Below, piece by piece: positions 59,968 through 64,000 of a DNA stretch of 64,000 bases. The position numbers and the translations under genes are program-made. Position 1 is the first letter of the stretch. Each line of letters opens with the position of its first letter. The notes beneath the pieces were generated by a model, which saw only the letters and a program-made list of their open reading frames with translations, was not told the origin of the DNA and did not search any database. The stretch comes from Rhizobacter terrae (GTDB lineage Bacteria > Pseudomonadota > Gammaproteobacteria > Burkholderiales > Burkholderiaceae_C), in assembly GCF_003852895.1 (NCBI RefSeq), contig NZ_QUSW01000009.1, forward strand, positions 1 to 64,000, written 5' to 3'.

Positions 59968-60004
59968 CATTTGGGGTTCGCGACCCGACTCATCGCTACC
60001 TGGC

Positions 60005-60532
60005 CTAGGGCCTCCTGAAAGCCAGCACAACCTCGCCGACTTTGACGCCGAACTTGCGCATCTCGGCGGTGTTGATCACCGTTTCTTCATCGATGCGGTA
60101 CATCCAGTCATCGAATTGCACCTCGTAGACCGAACCGTCCACCGACAGCTTGAGGGTGTAGCGCCAGTGGAACGCGGAGCCCGCCGCCTCGCCTTCAGCT
60201 TGGCCGAGCACATCGGCCGCCGTGCCGGTCCAGCGTCCATCGGCGGTACGCCGGATTTGCCAGATCCGCTGCTGGCGCTCGCCATCGTCGAAGCGGAACT
60301 CCTCGCGCAGGGTGCCCACGCCTTCAGGCGTCCAGCTGCAATCCATGGTGACGACGAAGCGACGGAGGACCTTCCCTTGCCGATTGCGCACCATGCCGTG
60401 CGCCACGACCCGGCCGTCGAAGTACTGGCGCAGGTCGAGCACAGGTGTCTGCCGAGCATGGTCGGCCAGGTCAGGGCCGGCGCAAGCAGTGAGCGCGGCG
60501 CCGAGAACCAGGGCCAGGATGGATTTCTTCAT
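60005..60532 (-). CDS. DUF3833 family lipoprotein
   Basis: The 175-residue protein has a lipoprotein signal peptide, MKKSILALVLGAALTACAG, with lipobox LTAC. The mature domain shows LRQYFDGRVVAHGMVRNRQGKV, FDDGERQQRIWQIRR and FHWRYTLKLSVDGSVYEVQFDDWMYRIDE, all marks of the DUF3833 family. These proteins are usually encoded with cyclopropane fatty-acid synthase and the MFS protein of the same operon, and are thought to take part in lipid modification or envelope adaptation. The ATG overlaps the stop of the MFS gene (ATGA). It is the last gene of the operon that begins with cfa. Confidence 0.88.
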   Translation of the reverse strand: MKKSILALVLGAALTACAGPDLADHARQTPVLDLRQYFDGRVVAHGMVRNRQGKVLRRFVVTMDCSWTPEGVGTLREEFRFDDGERQQRIWQIRRTADGRWTGTAADVLGQAEGEAAGSAFHWRYTLKLSVDGSVYEVQFDDWMYRIDEETVINTAEMRKFGVKVGEVVLAFRRP

Positions 60533-61806
60533 GCGGTGTCCTCCGGTTGCAGCCACCTGCGCCACAACAGGCCGGCGGCCAGAAGCTTGAGCGAGCAAGG
60601 CACCAGCACGTAGCCGATGCCCAGTGCGGTGAGGGCGGCGTTATCGTGCCGCCCTGGCGTGTAGCCGGCCCACGAGAGCAGCGGCAGCGCAAGGCCGGCC
60701 GCCAGGCCCAGGTTGAGTTTGGTGGCGGTGTTCCACCAGCCCACGTACACGCCCTGCGCGGTGGCGTCCTGGCGCGACCTCTGCACGACACCGGTCAGCA
60801 GCGCCCCTGGGGCGGTGAGGTCCGCGCCGAGCGCGATGCCGCTGGCCACGCACACGAGTGCGAAGCCGAGCAGGTGGCCTGCGCCGAGCAGCCAGGTCCA
60901 GGTGAAGGACGCGATCGCCAGCAGCATGCCCGCCCACCACGTCCGGGCGAGTCCAAAGCGGCCGGCGGCCCGGGTCCACAGCGGCAGCGAACACACCGCG
61001 CTCAGGAAATAGGCGCTGAGGAACAGCGGCTCGGCCCGGGGCAGTTGCAAGCGATCGCGGATGAAGAACAGCACCAGCGTGGACGGCACCGCGCTCGCGA
61101 TGCCGTTGAGCATGAACACGGCGAGCAGGCGGCGAAACGCGGCATGCCTCCAGGGCAGCAGCCAGCTGTGCGTGACAGCCGCCTGAGGAGAATCGGGCGA
61201 GGGTGCTTTGGACAGCAGTCCCAAGCCCACGGCCAAGGACACCGCCAGCACCACAGCGCTGGTGGCCATGCCGGCCACCGATGGCAGCACGCTTGCCGCG
61301 ATGACGCCCACCAGGCCGAAGCCTTCACGCCAGCCCACGACGCGGGCGCGCCGCGCCGTGTTGCCACCCAGCCGCACACCCCAGGCCTGGTGCACCACCA
61401 CCAGCACGCTGAAGGCGAGGTAGGTGAGCAGCAGCATCACGGCAAGCCAGGCAAGCGGCGGCACACCGGAGGGCGGAAAGAACAATGCGGGAAAGCCGGC
61501 AGCGACTGCGATGGCCGACGCCGCGGCGATGCGCCAGGCCATGCGTGAGGAGCGCGAGAACCAGCGGTCGGCCGCCAAGCCGATGAAAGGATCAACCAAT
61601 GCATCGGCCAGCCGCGTCAGCAGCAGCACCAGTCCCAGGGCCGGGAGGGACACACCTTCATGGGCCGCATAGTGGCTGGGCAACTGCAGGTACAACGGTA
61701 TGGCGAGGAAGGCCAGCGGCAGGCCGAGGGCGCCGTAGCGCAGGCCGTCGACGGGGCGCAGGGCCGGCGTGTCGTCAATCGCGCCTGAGCGTGAACTGGA
61801 CGACAT
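60529..61806 (-). CDS. MFS transporter of the cfa/DUF3833 operon
   Basis: The 425-residue protein has about twelve hydrophobic helices and belongs to the glycoside-pentoside-hexuronide (GPH)-like branch of the major facilitator superfamily, with LTRLADALVDPFIGLAADRW and FVLVVVHQAWG-type segments. In many proteobacteria a protein of this type is encoded between cfa and a DUF3833 lipoprotein; its substrate is unknown, and lipid-related transport has been proposed. The ATG at 61806 lies 32 bases inside the end of cfa, so the genes are coupled. An upstream TTG start is less likely. No substrate-specific residue can be pointed to. Confidence 0.82.
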   Translation of the reverse strand: MSSSSRSGAIDDTPALRPVDGLRYGALGLPLAFLAIPLYLQLPSHYAAHEGVSLPALGLVLLLTRLADALVDPFIGLAADRWFSRSSRMAWRIAAASAIAVAAGFPALFFPPSGVPPLAWLAVMLLLTYLAFSVLVVVHQAWGVRLGGNTARRARVVGWREGFGLVGVIAASVLPSVAGMATSAVVLAVSLAVGLGLLSKAPSPDSPQAAVTHSWLLPWRHAAFRRLLAVFMLNGIASAVPSTLVLFFIRDRLQLPRAEPLFLSAYFLSAVCSLPLWTRAAGRFGLARTWWAGMLLAIASFTWTWLLGAGHLLGFALVCVASGIALGADLTAPGALLTGVVQRSRQDATAQGVYVGWWNTATKLNLGLAAGLALPLLSWAGYTPGRHDNAALTALGIGYVLVPCSLKLLAAGLLWRRWLQPEDTA

Positions 61807-63004
61807 CGGTGTTGCTCTCGGCAAAGGCCGCCTCGCAGCAGCTCAGGTAGAAGCGCCAGGTGCGCATGAACCGCTCGTCGAAGCCCAGTGCGCGCACTGA
61901 CGGCTCCTGCTGATCGAAGGCCTCTCGCCAGCGCCGCAGCGTTTCGGCGTAGTCGGCGCCAAAGTGCAGGCGCCGCTCCACCACGAATCCGACACGCCGT
62001 GCCAAGGCCTCGAACCGGCCGACGCTGGGCAGCAGGCCGCCCGGAAAGATGTACTGCTGGATGAAATCGGTGGAACGCAGGTAACGCTCGAACAAGTCCT
62101 CGCGGATGGTGATGCTCTGGATGCAGGCACGGCCTCCCGGCTTCAGACACTGACGAAGCATGCAGAAGTAGTCTTCCCAGTACGCCTGCCCGACCGCCTC
62201 GAACATCTCGATGGACACGATGGCGTCGAACGGCTGGCTCGCGTATCGTGCCGGCAGGTCCCGGTAGTCGAGCAGTTGCAGATCGCTTCGGTCCGCCGAG
62301 CCTCTTTCGAGCACGCGCTGCTGGGCCCAGGCCAGTTGCTCGGCGGACAGGGTGACGCCAACGACCTGCGCGCCGAATTCGGAAGCGGCGACTTCGGCCA
62401 GCCCGCCCCAACCACAGCCCACCTCCAGCAGGCGCGAACTTGGCGTGACACCGGCTTCGCGCAACGCCCGCCCGGCCTTCGCCGCTTGCGCCTGGGCCAG
62501 CGGCTGCGAGAAGTCACCATCAAACCATGCGCTGGAATAGCTCATCGTCTCGTCCAGCCACAGCGCGTAGAACTCGTTCCCCAGGTCGTAGTGCGCGTGG
62601 ATATTGCGGGCACTGCCGCGCCGAGTGTTTCGGTTCAGGGCGTGACGCAGCCGGTGAAGGAGCCCCCCCCACCAGCTTCCGTACACCAGGGGCTCGATGG
62701 CCTGCCGGTTGCGCAGCAGCAGCCTCAGCAGCGGCGTCAGTGCGTCGCTGTCCCACTCGCCGGCGATGTACCCCTCGGCCAAGCCGATGTCGCCATGACG
62801 AAGGGGCCGCACCAAGGCGTTCCATTGATGCACCCGAACGCTGGCAGATGGTTCGTCGGCCGAGCCACAGCACTCGAACCGTCCGTCGGGCAGCGCCAGC
62901 TGAAGGGTTCCGTGACGAAGCCGCCGCAGCAGCTTCAGGACCGGCATGGCGCCCAGAGGCGGGGCGGCGATTGGCGCTGAAGGCCGAATGAGCGAAGGAT
63001 TCAT
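61775..63004 (-). CDS. cfa: Cyclopropane-fatty-acyl-phospholipid synthase family protein
   Basis: The 409-residue protein is a SAM-dependent methyltransferase of the CFAS/mycolic acid cyclopropane synthase family, which adds a methylene group across the double bond of membrane-phospholipid acyl chains. The N-terminal lipid-binding domain includes GDIGLAEGYIAGEW. The family-typical HYDLGNEFYALWLDETMSYS follows near residue 150, then the SAM motif LLEVGCGWGGLA, SIEMFEAVGQAYW, and IFPGGLLPS. All look intact. The start at ATG 63004 gives the normal N-terminus; the longer frame runs across the operator region. It is preceded by a 35-base palindromic operator and regulated probably by the nearby TetR protein. 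It belongs to a three-gene operon with MFS and DUF3833 genes. Confidence 0.93.
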   Translation of the reverse strand: MNPSLIRPSAPIAAPPLGAMPVLKLLRRLRHGTLQLALPDGRFECCGSADEPSASVRVHQWNALVRPLRHGDIGLAEGYIAGEWDSDALTPLLRLLLRNRQAIEPLVYGSWWGGLLHRLRHALNRNTRRGSARNIHAHYDLGNEFYALWLDETMSYSSAWFDGDFSQPLAQAQAAKAGRALREAGVTPSSRLLEVGCGWGGLAEVAASEFGAQVVGVTLSAEQLAWAQQRVLERGSADRSDLQLLDYRDLPARYASQPFDAIVSIEMFEAVGQAYWEDYFCMLRQCLKPGGRACIQSITIREDLFERYLRSTDFIQQYIFPGGLLPSVGRFEALARRVGFVVERRLHFGADYAETLRRWREAFDQQEPSVRALGFDERFMRTWRFYLSCCEAAFAESNTDVVQFTLRRD

Positions 63005-63042
63005 TTGCAGGCGCAAGGGCGTGGCGGCAGGCGCCACAAATT

Positions 63043-63077
63043 GAACCAATGAGTTCAATTGTTGAACTAATCGGTTC
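63043..63077. promoter_or_regulatory. Long palindromic operator upstream of cfa
   Basis: Two 16-base arms, GAACCAATGAGTTCAA and its inverted near-copy, are separated by three bases and match at 14 of 16 positions. The inner seven pairs are perfect. It is 39-73 bases upstream of the cfa start. Each arm contains the half-site AACT-N4-GGT, which is also found twice in the TetR promoter region at 63910-63941. Confidence 0.7.
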
Positions 63078-63234
63078 ACTTTGCAACTGCACGGCGCCGT
63101 GAGGTCTTTGCGATCAGCGCAACTGCTGACGTGAAGAAGCGGTCGCGGTCCTCGGCGCTGCCCCACGCAGTCATCGGACACAGGGCGATCTCCGATGGGA
63201 ATGATCGAGGCGGCGATGCGTCGGATCAAGCGCG

Positions 63235-63855
63235 CTACCGGCTGGCTGCGCCCGACAGGCCCCCAAAGAGCGTCGAGATCCGCATCTCGACAATGTCTTC
63301 GTCGTTGTATTGACCTGTTGTCTTCATCACCGCGACCACCGGATCGCAAGCGGTTGCCAGCAGCGCCCACAGCACCACCTCGGGTGGCGTGCGCTGGTCG
63401 AGGTCTCCACGGCCTTGCGCCTCGATGATCCATTCGCCCAGCTTCTCGCTGACGTCGTTCAGCCGGTTCAGATAGGTCTTGTCGGCGAGTAATGACGACC
63501 GCAGCGTTGAGTTCTGGGCCGGCAGGATGGGCATTTCCCCCGCCAGCAAGGCCTGCATGGACCAGCGGGCGACGTCGCGCAACTGGTCCACCGCGGCGAC
63601 GCCCTGGCGCGCCGCCTGCTGCTCCATGCGGCTCAGCGCTTGCTCCAGGACCCTTGTCATCGCGGCTGCCGCCAGCGCCTCCTTCGATTCGAAACGCTTG
63701 TAGAGGCTACCCTTGGCCATGCCGGCCTCGGCAGCCACGTCGTCCACCGTCATCGCCTCGAATCCCTTGCGGGCAAGCAGCCGGTTGACTGCAGACACGA
63801 TCGCGTCTTCCCGCACGCGGGCAAGCTGTTCCTTCACCGACAGGCGCTGTTCCAT
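63235..63855 (-). CDS. TetR-family transcriptional regulator
   Basis: The 206-residue protein has a TetR-type helix-turn-helix in the first 60 residues: ARVREDAIVSAVNRLLARKGFEAMTVDDVAAEAGMAKGSLYKRFESKEAL, the standard order of this family. The C-terminal part, helical and variable, would bind a ligand. The start is placed at ATG 63855 (MEQRLSVKEQ), giving the usual length before the DNA-binding domain; the longer frame to 63996 crosses its own operator. It lies upstream of cfa on the same strand with 230 bases between. The same half-site stands in its own promoter and in that of cfa, so it most likely represses both. The ligand is perhaps a fatty acid or lipid-active compound. Confidence 0.92.
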   Translation of the reverse strand: MEQRLSVKEQLARVREDAIVSAVNRLLARKGFEAMTVDDVAAEAGMAKGSLYKRFESKEALAAAAMTRVLEQALSRMEQQAARQGVAAVDQLRDVARWSMQALLAGEMPILPAQNSTLRSSLLADKTYLNRLNDVSEKLGEWIIEAQGRGDLDQRTPPEVVLWALLATACDPVVAVMKTTGQYNDEDIVEMRISTLFGGLSGAASR

Positions 63856-63909
63856 GCCGGAATGGTAGCCAACTCGACACATTGCCGGCATGGGTCGCCT
63901 TTCATAGTG

Positions 63910-63941
63910 AACTGGTCGGTATAAAAAATGACCATACAGTT
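63910..63941. promoter_or_regulatory. Palindromic operator in the TetR gene promoter
   Basis: AACTG-N3-GGT-N10-ACC-N3-CAGTT forms a perfect two-part inverted repeat over 32 bases. It lies 55-86 bases upstream of the TetR start and spans an AT-rich stretch that could hold the promoter. The half-site AACT-N4-GGT is the one repeated in the cfa operator, which supports autoregulation. Confidence 0.6.
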
Positions 63942-64000
63942 GCTCGCAGGCGTCAGCCCATTCAAACTTCGCCTCATCGCAGCTTCGGCAGGCCATCGGA

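Noticed and set aside
59971-59986. GGGT...ACCC hairpin after the anchored unknown protein
   Set aside because: Only four base pairs and no T run, so not a convincing terminator.

Overview
The window is high-GC DNA with a dense proteobacterial gene layout. Its protein families suggest a betaproteobacterium of the order Burkholderiales: NRPS condensation domains of the type common in Burkholderia and Ralstonia relatives, a GcdR-like LysR regulator beside glutaryl-CoA dehydrogenase, and a PIP-box-like promoter. This placement is inferred from gene content; there is no rRNA marker here. I found no tRNA, insertion sequence or CRISPR array.

Region 1 (1-27371) is the 3' half of a hybrid NRPS-PKS cluster on the plus strand. 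The window opens inside the last carrier protein of one synthetase. Two giant genes follow, joined by 4-base overlaps. The first is docking-C-A-PCP-C-A-PCP-KS-AT-KR-ACP. The second is C-A-PCP-C-A(with inserted methyltransferase)-PCP-C-A-PCP-TE-TE. Then come a CmlA-type diiron beta-hydroxylase candidate and an MFS exporter. Specificity codes read by eye suggest an Arg-like residue, an unassigned residue extended by malonate and reduced (a statine-like unit), an unassigned residue, a tyrosine probably methylated and perhaps beta-hydroxylated, and a C-terminal glycine. A small NTF2-like protein closes the region.

Region 2 (27500-36400) holds mixed housekeeping and stress genes: panD, small membrane proteins, an orphan histidine kinase, a UvrA2-like ATPase, two tandem universal stress proteins and a DUF4010/MgtC-type membrane protein. 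The stress genes and the DUF4010 gene each have an Fnr-like site upstream.

Region 3 (36446-52879, perhaps starting with the phosphodiesterase at 53689) is the most unusual part. It is a run of 17 minus-strand genes, most overlapping by 4-17 bases. They encode a nucleotidyltransferase, an unknown protein, a class III aminotransferase, a SRPBCC protein, a thioester-reductase-like dehydrogenase, a fatty-acid desaturase, two dCTP-deaminase-like paralogues with complementary active-site losses, a PEP-synthase/Rph-like phosphotransferase, two CYTH-like paralogues, an HprK-like kinase, a second P-loop kinase, an alkaline-phosphatase-superfamily enzyme, a HAD phosphatase, a FemAB/GNAT-type acyltransferase and a lipoprotein. 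I recognise no described pathway with this content.

Region 4 (53690-64000) holds a Bcr/CflA exporter, the LysR-gcdH pair, a cysteine-free harpin-like/thaumatin-like protein behind a PIP-box-like element, an anchored unknown protein, and a cfa-MFS-DUF3833 lipid operon with a TetR regulator whose probable operators can be read in both promoters.
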